Assembly: GCA_029254375.1 (NCBI GenBank)
Contig: JAQWXR010000019.1
Coordinates: forward strand, 1-47,198
DNA from: Schleiferiaceae bacterium
Lineage (GTDB): Bacteria > Bacteroidota > Bacteroidia > Flavobacteriales > Schleiferiaceae
DNA: 47,198 bases
Reading direction: 5' to 3'
Position 1 is the first letter of the stretch. Each line of letters opens with the position of its first letter. Positions 17,395-29,174 of this stretch are shown in pieces. The notes under the pieces were generated by a model, which saw only the letters and a list, made by a program, of their open reading frames with translations, did not search any database and was not told the origin of the DNA. The translations under genes and the position numbers were made by a program.

Positions 17395-18582
17395 ATGGAC
17401 TTGCGCCAACTCTTTCTTCGTCACCTAGCCCCTACCACAGAGTCGCCCCTTGCCTTGGAATTTAACCGAGCCAAAGGAATCTACCTCTATGGCCCGGACG
17501 AAAAACCTTACGTGGACTTTATTTCAGGGATTGGCGTTTCCAACATCGGGCATGGTCATCCTGAGGTCATCGAAGCAGTTCAAATGCAAGCTGAGCGCTA
17601 CATGCACCTCATGGTCTACGGAGAATATGTGCAGCAACCCCAAGTAGCCTATGCGCAGGATCTCTGTGCCAGTCTAGATTCATCCTTGGATTGTATTTAT
17701 TGGGGGAATTCAGGAGCAGAAGCCATTGAAGGGGCCATGAAATTGGCCAAACGTTGGACCGGTCGCACGGAAATTTGCTCCTTTCAAGGCAGCTACCATG
17801 GCTCCACACAAGGCGCATTATCCGCCATGGGCGATGAAACTTTTAAACGCGCATACCGACCACTACTTCCCGACCATCGAATTCTGCCATGGGCTAATGA
17901 AGAAGCCCTAGATCAACTCAGTGAACGTAGCGCGGCGGTCATAGTGGAAGTCGTGCAGGCCGAGTCGGGCTATAAAGTGACTCCCCCTGCCTTTCTCGCC
18001 GCTTTGCAAGCACGATGCCGCAGCCTAGGTATCCTTCTTATCGTGGATGAAATACAAACCGGATTTGGTCGAAGTGGCCATCTATTTGCGCATCAAGGAG
18101 TTGGCTTGACCCCCGACATCCTATGCCTCGGCAAAGCCCTCGGCGGCGGCATGCCCTTGGGTGCCTTCATTTCATCGCAAGAAAAAATGCAAAGCCTCGC
18201 ACTCAATCCGATGCTTGGGCATCTTACCACGTTTGGAGGTCATCCTGTAAGCTGTGCCGCTGGGCATGCCGCATTTAAAGTGCTTCAAAGAGAAACATGG
18301 GTAGAAGACGTGAGTCAAAAGGAAGCATTTATGCGCAATGCAATGAATACCCTATCTATAACAGGCCAACTTTCTGGCCAAGGGCTCCTGATTGCATTGC
18401 CTCTAGGGTCCTTTGAACGGGTTCTTCGCGTTCAAAAAGAGCTCATTCAAAAAGGCCTGATCACCGATTGGTTCTTGTTCGAAAACAGATCCCTCCGCCT
18501 TGCACCGCCATTATCCATAAGTTTGTCGGAATTATCCAACGCTTGTGCTCTTCTAACGGATACAATAATAAACAATCCATGA
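17395..18582 (+). CDS. Class III PLP-dependent aminotransferase (acetylornithine/ornithine aminotransferase-like)
   Basis: 395 aa. It transfers an amino group, probably from an omega-amino donor, to an oxo acid using pyridoxal phosphate. The fold-type I class III landmarks are present: GIGVSNIGHGHPEV, YWGNSGAEAIEGAMKLAKRWTG, GSYHGST, ILLIVDEIQTGFGRSG with the PLP-contacting Asp, and CLGKALGGGMPLGAF with Lys247 as the Schiff-base lysine. The substrate cannot be fixed from sequence: acetylornithine, ornithine and related donors all fit. There are no arginine or ornithine genes nearby. The next gene overlaps its stop by four bases. Confidence 0.9.
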   Translation: MDLRQLFLRHLAPTTESPLALEFNRAKGIYLYGPDEKPYVDFISGIGVSNIGHGHPEVIEAVQMQAERYMHLMVYGEYVQQPQVAYAQDLCASLDSSLDCIYWGNSGAEAIEGAMKLAKRWTGRTEICSFQGSYHGSTQGALSAMGDETFKRAYRPLLPDHRILPWANEEALDQLSERSAAVIVEVVQAESGYKVTPPAFLAALQARCRSLGILLIVDEIQTGFGRSGHLFAHQGVGLTPDILCLGKALGGGMPLGAFISSQEKMQSLALNPMLGHLTTFGGHPVSCAAGHAAFKVLQRETWVEDVSQKEAFMRNAMNTLSITGQLSGQGLLIALPLGSFERVLRVQKELIQKGLITDWFLFENRSLRLAPPLSISLSELSNACALLTDTIINNP

Positions 18583-18809
18583 GACCCTCGTCAAATAAAG
18601 AAAAACTGATCAAAGGACTCACATTCCTCGCCATCGCCTTTCCATTTTTATTTGCTGGACCAGCCTTCTATTATTGGGTGGGCGCCCCGGCTATGCGTCA
18701 AGGCGAATGGGGTTGGACTGCATTCATTGTGATTATGATGTTTTCTGCAGTCGCTCTTGCAGTACGGGGAATCGCACTCCTTCTGGACGGCTTTTTTGAT
18801 CACAAATAA
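18579..18809 (+). CDS. DUF6095-like small membrane protein
   Basis: 76 aa from the ATG at 18579, which overlaps the aminotransferase stop (ATGA). A longer frame from 18468 lies inside the aminotransferase and is rejected. Two transmembrane helices are visible (about 16-33 and 45-68), with FLFAGPAFYYW at the end of the first and a short charged tail. The pattern GLTFLAIAFPFLFAGP resembles the small DUF6095 proteins of Flavobacteriia. Function is unknown. It is the last gene of the + strand unit, about 95 bases before the terminator. Confidence 0.7.
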   Translation: MRPSSNKEKLIKGLTFLAIAFPFLFAGPAFYYWVGAPAMRQGEWGWTAFIVIMMFSAVALAVRGIALLLDGFFDHK

Positions 18810-18903
18810 TAGGGACGACGCTAGGAGGGACGCGCTAATCTTTCGATGAACTCACCGGGCCACTTCATGCCTAGCAGATTATAAAAACAGACTATGCCAA
18901 ATG

Positions 18904-18936
18904 AAAAAAGCCGCCCGATTGGGCGGCTTTTTTTTT
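18904..18936. terminator. Bidirectional intrinsic terminator
   Basis: A 7-bp stem GCCGCCC / GGGCGGC with loop GATT is flanked by six A and nine T. It ends the aminotransferase unit on + and the rpoC-DUF3467 transcript on -. Its T-run overlaps the DUF3467 stop codon. Confidence 0.92.
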
Positions 18937-19243
18937 ACGCTTGGCCCGTCGGCCCCCCAAATTGGATAGGGACATGCGGCTGTTCAGTTTCCGATATCGG
19001 TCCATGGGCAGACTCAAAACGCTGCACATTTTCTTCCATCGCACGTATTAGACGTTTAACATGCTGGGGTGTTAGAATCACACGAGCCTTAACACGCGCT
19101 TTGGGCAGTCCAGGCATCAATTGAATGAAGTCCAAAACAAACTCTGAAGGCGAGTGATTGATGACTGCCAAGTTGCTGTAAATCCCTTCCGCCATTTCTG
19201 GTGAAAGTTCGATTTGCAATTGGTTTTCATTCTCTGTGCTCAT
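18935..19243 (-). CDS. DUF3467 domain-containing protein
   Basis: 102 aa, soluble, no signal peptide. The core ELSPEMAEGIYSNLAVINHSPSEFVLDF, then PKARVKARVILTPQHVKRL, fits DUF3467 (given here in pieces: EGIYSNLAVINHSPSEF and VKARVILTPQHVKRL). The family's biochemical role is unknown. It starts ten bases after rpoC ends on the same strand, a neighbourhood often kept in Bacteroidota, so it is probably the last gene of the rpoBC transcript. The 3' end overlaps the terminator. Confidence 0.88.
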   Translation of the reverse strand: MSTENENQLQIELSPEMAEGIYSNLAVINHSPSEFVLDFIQLMPGLPKARVKARVILTPQHVKRLIRAMEENVQRFESAHGPISETEQPHVPIQFGGPTGQA

Positions 19244-19253
19244 GTCGCTTAAA

Positions 19254-22200
19254 TTATTCAGCAGATTCTACGTCGACAGCTTTAGTCGCCATCATTTGTT
19301 CATACTCGTCCTTACTACCAACTACAGAAGTATAGTAGCGCTTCAAACCAGTTCCTGCAGGAATGCGGTGACCAACAATCACGTTCTCCTTCAATCCTTC
19401 CAATGTATCCACTTTGGCTGCGATCGCTGCCTCGTTCAATACTTTGGTCGTTTCCTGGAAAGATGCCGCAGAAACCCACGACTTCGTTTGCAACGAAGCG
19501 CGCGTAATCCCTTGCAGAATCAACTTAGCTGTCGCAGGATGTGCATCTCGTGCTTGAACCATAGCCTTGTCTGCCCGCTTTAATAAGGAGTTCTCATCGC
19601 GCAAACGGCGTGATGAAATCATCATACCTGGCTTCAGCGTGTCACTGTCACCCGCTTCTTCCACCACTTTCTTATCGAAAACATGATCGTTTTCTTTAAT
19701 AAAGTCAATCGTGTGCTCCAAATGACCCTCCAGGAATGAAGTGTCTCCACCATCGACAATCTCCACTTTGCGCATCATCTGACGAACAATCACCTCGAAG
19801 TGCTTGTCGTTGATTTTTACACCTTGAAGTCGGTATACTTCTTGAATTTCATTCACGAGGTACTCTTGAACCGCTGTAGGACCCTGGATAGCCAAGATAT
19901 CTGCAGGAGTAATCGCACCGTCGCTCAAGGGTGAACCCGCACGAACGAAGTCATTCTCTTGCACCAAGATTTGCTTGGAAAGATTGATCAAGTACTTGCG
20001 TTGCTCACCGGTACGGCTTTCAATCATAATCTCACGGTTACCACGCTTGATTTTACCGTATGATACCGTTCCATCAATTTCAGCTACAACAGCTGGATTC
20101 GAAGGATTACGTGCTTCAAACAATTCTGTCACACGAGGAAGACCTCCGGTAATGTCACCAGACTTCGATCCTCTGCGTGGAATTTTGACCAAGATCTTTC
20201 CGGCTTTAATCGTTTCACCTTCGTCCACCATCAGGTGTGCGCTCACAGGGAGTGTATAGTGCTTGATTTCATTGCCTTTCTTGTCCAACACTTGAAGCAT
20301 GGGAACCATTTTCTTATTGCGGCTCTCAGAAATTACCTTGTCTTGGAAACCCGTTTGCTCATCAATTTCTACTTTATAGGTAACACCCTGAACAATGTCC
20401 AAGTAAGCTATTTTACCAGTATGCTCCGAAATGATTACCGCGTTGTATGGATCCCAAGTACATATAACGTCATCCTTTTTAACTTTGGAGCCGCCTTTTA
20501 CCATTAGTGTCGAACCATAAGGAATAATCGCAGTCATGATGGCGATACCTGTTTTGGAATCAATGATTCGCATCTCACCAGTACGGCCGATGACAATCTC
20601 TGACTTTTGACCTTCGACCACATCGCTCGTCACCGTGCGAACCTCTTCAAACTCCAAAACGCCATCAAACTTGGCTGTCAAGCTGCTGATTTCAGATACG
20701 TTACCTGCGGTACCACCCACGTGGAAGGTACGGAGGGTAAGCTGGGTACCCGGCTCACCAATCGATTGCGCTGCAATAACACCTACCGCTTCTCCCGTTT
20801 GGACACCTTTGGCTGTAGCCAAATTTCGTCCATAACACTTGGCACAAATACCACGCTTGCTTTCACAGGTAAGTGGCGAACGCACTTCCACTGATTCAAT
20901 AGGGCTAGCGTTAATTTTCTCTGCGATGAGGTCAGAAATCATATCGCCCGCTTGAATGTAAACTTCACCTGTCAATGGATCAATGACATTGGCCAAAGAA
21001 ACACGTCCGGCGATTCGCTCTTTCAAGGATTCAACAATTTCTTCGTTCTTGCGAAGCGCTTGGATTTCCAAACCACGCAAGGTTCCACAATCGTCTTTAT
21101 TGACAATCACGTCCTGAGCAACATCGTGCAAACGACGGGTCAAGTAACCCGCATCCGCCGTCTTCAAGGCCGTATCCGCCAGACCCTTACGGGCACCGTG
21201 CGTAGAAATGAAGTACTCCAAGATGGAAAGACCCTCCTTAAAGTTGGAGATAATCGGGTTTTCGATAATCTCACCACCTGAAGATCCTGATTTTTGCGGC
21301 TTAGCCATCAGACCACGCATACCAGAGAGCTGACGAATCTGCTCTTTCGATCCACGTGCACCGGAATCCAACATCATGTAGATCGGGTTGAATCCTTGGC
21401 GGTCATTAATCAATTGGTTCATCGCCGCTTGGGTCAAACGCGCATTGGCATTCGTCCAAACGTCAATGACTTGGTTGTAACGCTCATTGTTTGTGATCAG
21501 ACCCATGTTGTAGTTCATGAGGATACCTTCTACTTCCGTATTGGCATCATCAATTAAACTGGTCTTAATCTCAGGGACCTGAATGTCACCCAAAGAGAAG
21601 GACAAACCACCGCGGAATGCGTTGGAGTATCCAAGATCTTTCATGTCATCCAAAAACTTCGCTGTGCGAGGCACATCGGTGCGCGTCAAGATGCGTGCAA
21701 TGATGTCACGCAACGCTTTCTTCGTCAACAATTCGTTAATGAAGCCGACTTCTTTAGGCACCACTTGGTTGAACAGTACACGTCCTACCGAAGTCTCGAT
21801 GACTTTGAAAATCAAGTCGCCTTGGTCACCATCCACGAGGGTGCGCACCTTAACGATAGCATTCAAGTCTACGCGCTTCTCGTTGTAGGCGATATTCACT
21901 TCCTCCGAAGAGTAGAAGGTCATTCCCTCTCCCTTCACCGCATCTCCAGGGAGATTGCGCTTAGCTTTGGTCATATAGTATAGACCCAAGACCATATCCT
22001 GAGAAGGAACGGTAATCGGTGAACCATTCGCAGGATTCAAAATGTTGTGCGAGGCCAACATCAAGATTTGCGCTTCCAAGATGGCAGCAGGTCCCAAAGG
22101 CAAGTGAACCGCCATCTGGTCACCGTCAAAATCCGCGTTGAAAGCGGTACAGGTCAACGGGTGCAATTGGATCGCCTTGCCTTCAATCATTTTAGGCTGG

Positions 22201-23558
22201 AAGGATTGGATACCCAAACGGTGGAGCGTCGGAGCTCGGTTCAGAAGGACCGGATGGCCTTTCATCACATTTTCAAGGATATCCCAAACAACTGCTTCGC
22301 GCTTATCGATGATTTTCTTGGCAGATTTTACCGTTTTCACGATTCCACGCTCAATCAACTTGCGAACGATAAATGGCTTGTACAATTCAGCCGCCATGTC
22401 TTTCGGAAGACCACATTCGTGGAGCTTCAAGTCTGGACCGATAACAATGACCGAACGTGCAGAGTAATCCACACGCTTACCCAATAGGTTTTGACGGAAA
22501 CGACCTTGCTTGCCTTTCAAGCTATCGCTCAAAGACTTCAAAGGACGGTTGCTCTCCGTCTTGACCGCACTGGCTTTACGGGTGTTGTCAAACAAACTGT
22601 CTACAGACTCCTGCAACATGCGCTTTTCGTTACGCAAAATCACTTCAGGGGCCTTGATCTCTAACAATCGCTTCAAACGATTGTTACGGATAATCACACG
22701 ACGGTATAAATCATTCAAGTCGGACGTTGCGAAACGACCACCGTCCAAAGGCACCAAGGGGCGCAATTCGGGTGGGATCACTGGAACGACCTTGATGATC
22801 ATCCATTCGGGCTTGTTCTCTAAACGCGCATTGGCATCACGCATGGCTTCCACCACTTGAAGACGCTTCAACGCTTCTTGCTTACGCTGCTGTGAAGTCT
22901 CACGGTTGGCGCGGTCGCGCAAATCATAGGACATGGCATCTAAATCCAAACGCTGGAGCAACATTAACATCCCCTCAGCACCCATCTTCGCGATGAATTT
23001 GTTCGGATCATTATCGTCCATGTATTGGTTTTCCATCGGCAAACGGTCTTGGGCGTCGAGGTACTCCTCTTCGGTCAAAAACTGCATATGTTCAAATGGA
23101 TTCCCTTCATTATCGACCGCTTCACCTGTCTGAATGACGATATAGCGTTCGTAATAGATGATCATATCCAACTTCTTCGTGGGGATCCCCAGGAGGTAAC
23201 CCAATTTGTTGGGCAAAGAGCGGAAGTACCAGATATGAGCGACAGGCACCACCAAATTGATGTGGCCGATGCGCTCACGACGCACTTTCTTCTCTGTGAC
23301 TTCTACACCACAACGATCACATACAATCCCTTTGTATCGGATGCGCTTATATTTTCCGCAGGCACATTCAAAGTCCTTTATAGGACCGAAGATGCGCTCA
23401 CAGAAAAGGCCATCGCGCTCGGGTTTGTGGGTGCGGTAGTTGATCGTTTCGGGCTTTAGCACTTCACCGCTCGAGCGCTCCAAAAGAAATTCAGGAGACG
23501 CTAGTCCAATAGTGATAGAGTTAAAACTGCCGGAGGTTTGCTGTTCGATTTTTCGCAT
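19254..23558 (-). CDS. rpoC: DNA-directed RNA polymerase subunit beta' (RpoC)
   Basis: 1434 aa. Catalytic large subunit of RNA polymerase. The active-site NADFDGDQM block is intact, with three Asp to hold Mg2+. The N-terminal zinc module is [20 protein letters not shown], and the second zinc site is [15 protein letters not shown]. The bridge and trigger-loop region contains [19 protein letters not shown]. Length is typical for Bacteroidota, which carry an insertion relative to the minimal enzyme. It starts 32 bases after rpoB and is followed closely by the DUF3467 gene. Confidence 0.99.
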   Translation of the reverse strand: MRKIEQQTSGSFNSITIGLASPEFLLERSSGEVLKPETINYRTHKPERDGLFCERIFGPIKDFECACGKYKRIRYKGIVCDRCGVEVTEKKVRRERIGHINLVVPVAHIWYFRSLPNKLGYLLGIPTKKLDMIIYYERYIVIQTGEAVDNEGNPFEHMQFLTEEEYLDAQDRLPMENQYMDDNDPNKFIAKMGAEGMLMLLQRLDLDAMSYDLRDRANRETSQQRKQEALKRLQVVEAMRDANARLENKPEWMIIKVVPVIPPELRPLVPLDGGRFATSDLNDLYRRVIIRNNRLKRLLEIKAPEVILRNEKRMLQESVDSLFDNTRKASAVKTESNRPLKSLSDSLKGKQGRFRQNLLGKRVDYSARSVIVIGPDLKLHECGLPKDMAAELYKPFIVRKLIERGIVKTVKSAKKIIDKREAVVWDILENVMKGHPVLLNRAPTLHRLGIQSFQPKMIEGKAIQLHPLTCTAFNADFDGDQMAVHLPLGPAAILEAQILMLASHNILNPANGSPITVPSQDMVLGLYYMTKAKRNLPGDAVKGEGMTFYSSEEVNIAYNEKRVDLNAIVKVRTLVDGDQGDLIFKVIETSVGRVLFNQVVPKEVGFINELLTKKALRDIIARILTRTDVPRTAKFLDDMKDLGYSNAFRGGLSFSLGDIQVPEIKTSLIDDANTEVEGILMNYNMGLITNNERYNQVIDVWTNANARLTQAAMNQLINDRQGFNPIYMMLDSGARGSKEQIRQLSGMRGLMAKPQKSGSSGGEIIENPIISNFKEGLSILEYFISTHGARKGLADTALKTADAGYLTRRLHDVAQDVIVNKDDCGTLRGLEIQALRKNEEIVESLKERIAGRVSLANVIDPLTGEVYIQAGDMISDLIAEKINASPIESVEVRSPLTCESKRGICAKCYGRNLATAKGVQTGEAVGVIAAQSIGEPGTQLTLRTFHVGGTAGNVSEISSLTAKFDGVLEFEEVRTVTSDVVEGQKSEIVIGRTGEMRIIDSKTGIAIMTAIIPYGSTLMVKGGSKVKKDDVICTWDPYNAVIISEHTGKIAYLDIVQGVTYKVEIDEQTGFQDKVISESRNKKMVPMLQVLDKKGNEIKHYTLPVSAHLMVDEGETIKAGKILVKIPRRGSKSGDITGGLPRVTELFEARNPSNPAVVAEIDGTVSYGKIKRGNREIMIESRTGEQRKYLINLSKQILVQENDFVRAGSPLSDGAITPADILAIQGPTAVQEYLVNEIQEVYRLQGVKINDKHFEVIVRQMMRKVEIVDGGDTSFLEGHLEHTIDFIKENDHVFDKKVVEEAGDSDTLKPGMMISSRRLRDENSLLKRADKAMVQARDAHPATAKLILQGITRASLQTKSWVSAASFQETTKVLNEAAIAAKVDTLEGLKENVIVGHRIPAGTGLKRYYTSVVGSKDEYEQMMATKAVDVESAE

Positions 23559-23590
23559 GGTATTCTAAATGAGGTTCCCGAAGGTTCGGA

Positions 23591-26500
23591 TTAGTCTAAG
23601 GATACTTTTAAGCCAAGGCCTTGCAACTCATGAAGCAAGACATTGAAGGATTCTGGAATACCAGGTTCTGGCATTCGGTCCCCCTTCACAATGGACTCAT
23701 ACGTCTTCGCACGTCCAACGACGTCATCTGACTTCACCGTCAAGATTTCACGCAGGATATTGGATGCCCCGAAGGCTTCCAATGCCCATACTTCCATCTC
23801 ACCAAAACGTTGTCCACCGAACTGCGCCTTACCACCCAACGGTTGCTGGGTAATGAGCGAGTATGGTCCGATAGAACGAGCGTGCATCTTATCGTCCACC
23901 ATGTGTCCAAGTTTCAACATATAGATCACCCCAACGGTGGCTTTCTGATCGAAAGCCTCACCTGATCCACCATCATACAGTTGGGTATGTCCGAACATCG
24001 GAATACCAGCAGATTCAGTGTGCTGAGTGATTTCATCCAAGGTAGCACCGTCAAAAATCGGGGTAGAAAACTTCTGACCTGTCTTCAAGCCTGCCCATCC
24101 TAACACGGTCTCATAAATCTGACCAATGTTCATACGAGAAGGTACACCTAGAGGATTCAAAACGATATCCACTGGAGTTCCATCCTCTAGAAAAGGCATG
24201 TCTTCTTGACGAACAATTTTGGCAACGATACCCTTGTTCCCGTGACGTCCAGCCATCTTATCCCCCACTTTAAGCTTACGCTTCTTGGCGATAATTACTT
24301 TGGCCATCTTCACGATTCCGGCAGGAAGCTCGTCTCCAACACTGATTGTAAACTTGCGACGGCGATTTACGCCCGCCACATCGCTTACCTTGATCTTGTA
24401 ATTGTGCAACAAGTTGTCGATGAGTTTGTTCTTCTCATCGTCTGTAGTCCAAGTACCTCCTGTTAAGTGGGTGTAGTCCTCGACTGAATTCAACACTTTC
24501 AAAGTGAATTTGGTGCCTTTTGGAATAACCTCTTCATTCAAATCATTCGTGACTCCTTGGGCGGTTTTACCGCTTACCAATTTGGCCAACTTTTCGATGA
24601 AGGTGCTGCGAATTTCCTCCAACTGCGTGGTGAATTCCAACTCTAGAACTTCCAACTCTTCCTTGTCGCGAACACGCTGGCGCTTGTCCTTCATGCTACG
24701 GCTAAAGAGTTTCTTGTCAATCACGACCCCGCTGAGAGAGGGAGATGCTTTCAAAGAGGCATCCTTCACATCACCGGCTTTATCACCAAAGATGGCGCGC
24801 AACAACTTCTCTTCAGGAGAAGGATCGCTTTCGCCTTTAGGAGTAATTTTACCAATTAGGATATCGCCAGGATTGACTTCAGCTCCAACACGGATAATAC
24901 CGTTTTCGTCTAAGTCTTTTGTTGCTTCCTCACTTACGTTAGGAATATCGGCAGTCAACTCCTCCATGCCCAATTTGGTATCGCGTACATCAAGTGTGTA
25001 CTCGTCAATGTGGATCGAAGTAAAGATGTCCTCGCGAACTACACGCTCGTTGATAACAATGGCATCCTCAAAGTTGTAGCCCTTCCAAGGCATGAATGAA
25101 ACAAGTAGGTTACGGCCCAATGCCAATTCACCTCCTTGCGTTGCATAGCCTTCACACAAGACCTGACCTAAGTCAACACGTTCTCCAGCAGAGACGATTG
25201 GCTTCAAGTTGATCGTGGTGCTTTGATTGGTCTTCAAGAACTTCGTCAAAGGATACGACTTGGTCGCGGGCTCGAAGCTGACTAATTCCTCGTCTTCGGT
25301 ACGATCGTACTCGATTACAATTTCATTAGCATCCACGTAGCGAACCGTTCCAGGGCCTTCAGCATTCACTAAAACACGTGAATCGTGGGCCACCTGACGC
25401 TCTAATCCAGTCCCAACAATGGGAGATTCGGGGCGGAGCAAAGGCACAGCCTGACGCATCATATTCGATCCCATCAATGCACGGTTGGCATCATCATGCT
25501 CCAAGAAAGGAATCAGCGATGCCGAAATCGATGCAATTTGGTTCGGAGCCACATCCATCAAATCAACTTTGGCTGGATCAACGACGGGGAAGTCGCCTTC
25601 ATCACGCGCCTTAATTCGGTCGTTGACAAAAGTTCCATTTTGATTCAAAGGCGCATTTGCCTGAGCAATAACCTTGTCTTCTTCTTCCTCAGCCGAGAAA
25701 TACAATGGCGCGCTGTTGAGCTTAACCTGACCCTCCTCTACCTCACGGTACGGAGTTTCGATGAAGCCCATGCTATTGACCTTGGCATAGACACACAAGG
25801 AAGAAATCAAACCAATGTTTGGTCCTTCCGGGGTTTCGATGGGGCAAAGACGGCCATAGTGCGTGTAGTGTACGTCACGAACCTCAAAGCCCGCACGCTC
25901 ACGGCTCAAACCACCGGGTCCGAGGGCCGATAGACGGCGCTTGTGGGTGATTTCAGAAAGTGGGTTTGTCTGGTCCATAAACTGGCTCAGCTGATTCGTT
26001 CCAAAGAACGAATTGATAACCGAACTCAGTGTTTTCGCATTGATCAAGTCAATCGGAGTAAATACCTCATTATCGCGCACGTTCATACGCTCACGAATGG
26101 TACGGGCCATACGGGCCAAGCCGACGCCAAACTGGTTGGCCATCTGTTCGCCTACCGTACGGACGCGACGGTTAGACAAGTGGTCGATATCATCAATTTC
26201 TGCTTTCGAATTGATTAACTCAATAAGATACTTGATGATAGAAATGATATCCTGTTTGGTCAATACTTGCTTCTCTTTCTCGATTTCGAGATTGAGTTTC
26301 TTGTTCAAGCGGTAACGTCCAACTTCTCCTAAGCTATAACGCTGCTCGGAGAAGAAAAGCTTGTCAATGATGCCACGCGCGGTTTCCTCATCCGGCGGTT
26401 CAGCGTTGCGCAATTGACGATAGATGTGCTCCACAGCCTCGATTTCCGAGTTCGTGGGGTCTTTTTGAAGCGTGTTATAGATAATGGAGTATTCTCCTTC

Positions 26501-27397
26501 AATGATGTCTTCTTTGTGCAAAAGAATAGTCGCTACTTCCGATTCTAAAATCATGTCAACGTGGTCCTTCTCCAGAACGGTGTCACGATCCAAAATCACT
26601 TCGTTGCGTTCGATAGAAACCACTTCACCGGTATCCTCATCAACGAAATCCTCAATCCAACTCTTTAGGACACGGGCAGCCAATTTGCGACCGACGGTGC
26701 GCTTAAGTCCAGCCTTAGAAACCTTGATTTCTTCGGCTAGGTCGAAAATTTCTAAAATATCCTTGTCTCGCTCATATCCAATAGCGCGGAAAAGGGTGGT
26801 CACGGGCAACTTCTTCTTACGATCGATGTAGGCATACATCACGTTGTTGATATCCGTGGCAAATTCAATCCAACTGCCCTTAAATGGGATCACCCGTGCT
26901 GAGTACAACTTCGTGCCATTTGCGTGAAAGCTTTGACCAAAGAAGACACCAGGCGAACGGTGAAGTTGGGAAACGATGACACGTTCTGCACCGTTCACGA
27001 TGAAGGTTCCACGTGGGGTCATGTATGGAATGGTACCCAAGTACACGTCTTGGACGATGGTCTCAAAGTCCTCGTGTTCGGGATCCGTACAATAGAGTTT
27101 TAGGCGTGCCTTGAGAGGTACGCTATACGTTAGCCCACGCTCGATGCATTCCATCTCTCTGTAACGTGGGGGATCGACAAAATAGTCAATGAATTCCAAC
27201 ACAAACTGGTTGCGTGAATCCGTAATGGGGAAGTTTTCATTGAAGGTCTTGAACAAGCCTTCATTGAATCGATTTTCCGGTTTGGTATCGATCTGGAAAA
27301 AATCCCGGAACGACTTGATTTGGATATCAAGAAAATCCGGGCAATCCGCCTGTGCGAAGGTTGAGGAGAAATTGATTCGCGATTGAACGTGCGCCAT
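23591..27397 (-). CDS. rpoB: DNA-directed RNA polymerase subunit beta (RpoB)
   Basis: 1268 aa. Second large subunit of RNA polymerase. The rifampicin-binding segment is [20 protein letters not shown] followed by [15 protein letters not shown]. Residues matching E. coli Asp516, His526 and Ser531 are all of the sensitive type. GRHGNKG and the C-terminal [14 protein letters not shown] block are intact. The 98-base gap from rplL contains a long hairpin (27438-27477), a likely point for lowering rpoBC expression relative to the ribosomal proteins. Confidence 0.99.
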   Translation of the reverse strand: MAHVQSRINFSSTFAQADCPDFLDIQIKSFRDFFQIDTKPENRFNEGLFKTFNENFPITDSRNQFVLEFIDYFVDPPRYREMECIERGLTYSVPLKARLKLYCTDPEHEDFETIVQDVYLGTIPYMTPRGTFIVNGAERVIVSQLHRSPGVFFGQSFHANGTKLYSARVIPFKGSWIEFATDINNVMYAYIDRKKKLPVTTLFRAIGYERDKDILEIFDLAEEIKVSKAGLKRTVGRKLAARVLKSWIEDFVDEDTGEVVSIERNEVILDRDTVLEKDHVDMILESEVATILLHKEDIIEGEYSIIYNTLQKDPTNSEIEAVEHIYRQLRNAEPPDEETARGIIDKLFFSEQRYSLGEVGRYRLNKKLNLEIEKEKQVLTKQDIISIIKYLIELINSKAEIDDIDHLSNRRVRTVGEQMANQFGVGLARMARTIRERMNVRDNEVFTPIDLINAKTLSSVINSFFGTNQLSQFMDQTNPLSEITHKRRLSALGPGGLSRERAGFEVRDVHYTHYGRLCPIETPEGPNIGLISSLCVYAKVNSMGFIETPYREVEEGQVKLNSAPLYFSAEEEEDKVIAQANAPLNQNGTFVNDRIKARDEGDFPVVDPAKVDLMDVAPNQIASISASLIPFLEHDDANRALMGSNMMRQAVPLLRPESPIVGTGLERQVAHDSRVLVNAEGPGTVRYVDANEIVIEYDRTEDEELVSFEPATKSYPLTKFLKTNQSTTINLKPIVSAGERVDLGQVLCEGYATQGGELALGRNLLVSFMPWKGYNFEDAIVINERVVREDIFTSIHIDEYTLDVRDTKLGMEELTADIPNVSEEATKDLDENGIIRVGAEVNPGDILIGKITPKGESDPSPEEKLLRAIFGDKAGDVKDASLKASPSLSGVVIDKKLFSRSMKDKRQRVRDKEELEVLELEFTTQLEEIRSTFIEKLAKLVSGKTAQGVTNDLNEEVIPKGTKFTLKVLNSVEDYTHLTGGTWTTDDEKNKLIDNLLHNYKIKVSDVAGVNRRRKFTISVGDELPAGIVKMAKVIIAKKRKLKVGDKMAGRHGNKGIVAKIVRQEDMPFLEDGTPVDIVLNPLGVPSRMNIGQIYETVLGWAGLKTGQKFSTPIFDGATLDEITQHTESAGIPMFGHTQLYDGGSGEAFDQKATVGVIYMLKLGHMVDDKMHARSIGPYSLITQQPLGGKAQFGGQRFGEMEVWALEAFGASNILREILTVKSDDVVGRAKTYESIVKGDRMPEPGIPESFNVLLHELQGLGLKVSLD

Positions 27398-27437
27398 GGA
27401 GCTCGACAGATTGATGAATATTATTTGAAATACGAAA

Positions 27438-27477
27438 AGGTTTAGGCCTTGAAACGATGTTTCAAGGACCTAAACCT
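27438..27477 (-). promoter_or_regulatory. Strong hairpin between rplL and rpoB (candidate attenuator or processing site)
   Basis: AGGTTTAGG (27438-27446) pairs with CCTAAACCT (27469-27477), and CCTTGAAAC (27447-27455) pairs with GTTTCAAGG (27459-27467). This gives 18 base pairs with a single bulged base at 27468 and a 3-base loop. On the transcribed strand only about four U follow, so termination should be partial. It lies 40 bases before rpoB. Confidence 0.75.
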
Positions 27478-27495
27478 GAGTGGTTGACAGGGCTC

Positions 27496-27873
27496 TTACT
27501 TGAGCTCTACTTCAGCACCGGCCTCTTCAAGTTGCTTCTTGAGGGCTTCTGCTTCGTCTTTGCTAACGCCTTCCTTGATAGGAGCAGGTGCAGCATCAAC
27601 AGCGTCCTTAGCTTCTTTCAAGCCAAGTCCAGTCAATTCTTTAACAACCTTTACGACGGCCAACTTAGAAGCGCCAGCGCTCTTAAGGATTACGTCAAAA
27701 GAAGTTTTCTCTTCTACAGCAGCTTCGCCGCCAGCAGCAGGTCCGGCAGCTACAGCCACAGCCGCAGCTGCTGGCTCGATGCCGTATTCTTCTTTAAGGT
27801 AGTTTGCGAGTTCATTAACCTCTTTTACGGTCAAGTTGACCAAAGAGTCTCCGAGGGATTTGATATCAGCCAT
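27496..27873 (-). CDS. rplL: 50S ribosomal protein bL12 (L7/L12)
   Basis: 125 aa. It forms the flexible stalk dimers that recruit translation factors. The N-terminal dimerisation part is [20 protein letters not shown], an Ala/Gly-rich hinge spans about 36-52, and the C-terminal globular domain includes [22 protein letters not shown] and ends with the conserved EAGAEVELK helix/strand. Length is normal. It lies 63 bases after rplJ and upstream of the hairpin that precedes rpoB. Confidence 0.98.
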   Translation of the reverse strand: MADIKSLGDSLVNLTVKEVNELANYLKEEYGIEPAAAAVAVAAGPAAGGEAAVEEKTSFDVILKSAGASKLAVVKVVKELTGLGLKEAKDAVDAAPAPIKEGVSKDEAEALKKQLEEAGAEVELK

Positions 27874-27936
27874 TTTGGTTGAGTTTGAGATTTCTAATTA
27901 AAATGCACGTAGTATGAAGCGAGAGTGCGTACGGGG

Positions 27937-28461
27937 TTAGGATTTGCGCTCTTCCAGCGCCTTGATCAAACCAGCAATGGTTTGACCACTACCAGCCTGA
28001 AGACCAGAAATAACGTTTTTCATTGGGCTCTGCAACAACAGGATAACGTCCCCAATTAATTCGTCTTTCGACTTCAAGCTAGTCAATGTATCAAGCTGGT
28101 TGTCACCAATAAAGATGGCTTCTTCCACATAAGCTCCTTTCAAGATCGGCAACTTGCTCTTCTTTCGGAATTCCTTGATCAATTTTGCAGGGGCATTTCC
28201 AGCCTCGGCAATCATGATGCTTGAGTTGCCCTTGAGGACGTCAGAGAGTTCACCAAAATCTTTGGTGGATCGCTCCATGGCCTTCTTCAAGAGGGCGTTC
28301 TTGACCACGGTCATTTTGACGTCGGCTTTGTGGCAGGCACGACGCAAGTTGCTCGTGTTTTCTGCATCCAATCCGGCAATGTCCGTGATGTACACTGTAG
28401 CAGTAGATTCTAGTGCTGCAGTGAGATCTTCGATTAGTTGATTCTTTTCTTCGCGGGTCAT
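27937..28461 (-). CDS. rplJ: 50S ribosomal protein uL10
   Basis: 174 aa. It anchors L7/L12 dimers to the ribosome. The sequence begins MTREEKNQLIEDLTAAL and has the family core SNLRRACHKADVKMTVVKNALLKKAM (shown as LRRACHKADVKMTVVKNALL), followed by the C-terminal helix that binds L12 (GQTIAGLIKALEERKS). Only 12 bases separate it from rplA, so there is no room for an E. coli-type L10 leader here; any L10-mediated control would have to act elsewhere. Confidence 0.97.
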   Translation of the reverse strand: MTREEKNQLIEDLTAALESTATVYITDIAGLDAENTSNLRRACHKADVKMTVVKNALLKKAMERSTKDFGELSDVLKGNSSIMIAEAGNAPAKLIKEFRKKSKLPILKGAYVEEAIFIGDNQLDTLTSLKSKDELIGDVILLLQSPMKNVISGLQAGSGQTIAGLIKALEERKS

Positions 28462-28473
28462 AGGACTATCGCA

Positions 28474-29163
28474 TTAGGCGTTTTTCGCTTCGACGGGAAC
28501 ACCTGGGCCCATGGTAGGGCTCAATGTGATGCTCTTGATATAGGTGCCCTTGGCTGAGGTAGGTTTCATACGTACCAAAGTCTTGATGACTTCGTCCGCA
28601 TTCTCCATGATTTGATCCGCTGAGAACGACACTTTGCCAATACCGGCATGAACGATGCCATAACGGTCCACCTTAAAGTCAATTTTACCAGCCTTTACTT
28701 CAGCAACCGCTTTGGCTACATCCATAGTGACCGTACCTGACTTGGGATTAGGCATCAAGCCGCGAGGTCCTAGGACACGGCCCAAAGGACCGAGCTTACC
28801 CATCGCTGCAGGAACGGTGATGATGACATCAATATCCGTCCAACCGCCTTTGATCTTATCCAAGTACTCGTCCATACCGACAAAGTCAGCTCCTGCCTCT
28901 TTTGCTTCAGCCTCCTTGTCGGGAGTGACTAAAGCCAAAACACGGATCGACTTACCTGTACCATTCGGGAGACTAACCACACCGCGAACCATTTGATTGG
29001 CCTTACGGGGATCAACACCCAAACGCACGGCTAGGTCTACTGAGCCATCGAATTTGGTAGTGCTTACTTCTTTAACCAAGGTCGAAGCCTCGTTTAGAGA
29101 GTATAATTTGCCGGGAACAAGTTTCTCCTCAGCGGCTTTTTGCTTTTTTGTCAATTTTGCCAT
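28474..29163 (-). CDS. rplA: 50S ribosomal protein uL1
   Basis: 229 aa. It forms the mobile L1 stalk near the E site. Family blocks are [39 protein letters not shown], and the signature [15 protein letters not shown]. Length is normal. It follows rplK by 11 bases, the usual rplKA pair that L1 itself often regulates by binding the leader mRNA; I could not identify an L1 site with confidence in the leader at 29619-29711. Confidence 0.98.
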   Translation of the reverse strand: MAKLTKKQKAAEEKLVPGKLYSLNEASTLVKEVSTTKFDGSVDLAVRLGVDPRKANQMVRGVVSLPNGTGKSIRVLALVTPDKEAEAKEAGADFVGMDEYLDKIKGGWTDIDVIITVPAAMGKLGPLGRVLGPRGLMPNPKSGTVTMDVAKAVAEVKAGKIDFKVDRYGIVHAGIGKVSFSADQIMENADEVIKTLVRMKPTSAKGTYIKSITLSPTMGPGVPVEAKNA

Positions 29164-29174
29164 GATTCAGAGAA

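Noticed and set aside
18468-18578. Longer frame of the DUF6095-like protein
   Set aside because: It lies inside the aminotransferase; the ATGA overlap start is better.
24504-25079. 191-codon antisense ORF inside rpoB
   Set aside because: Shadow of rpoB; Ser/Arg-rich translation typical of antisense frames.
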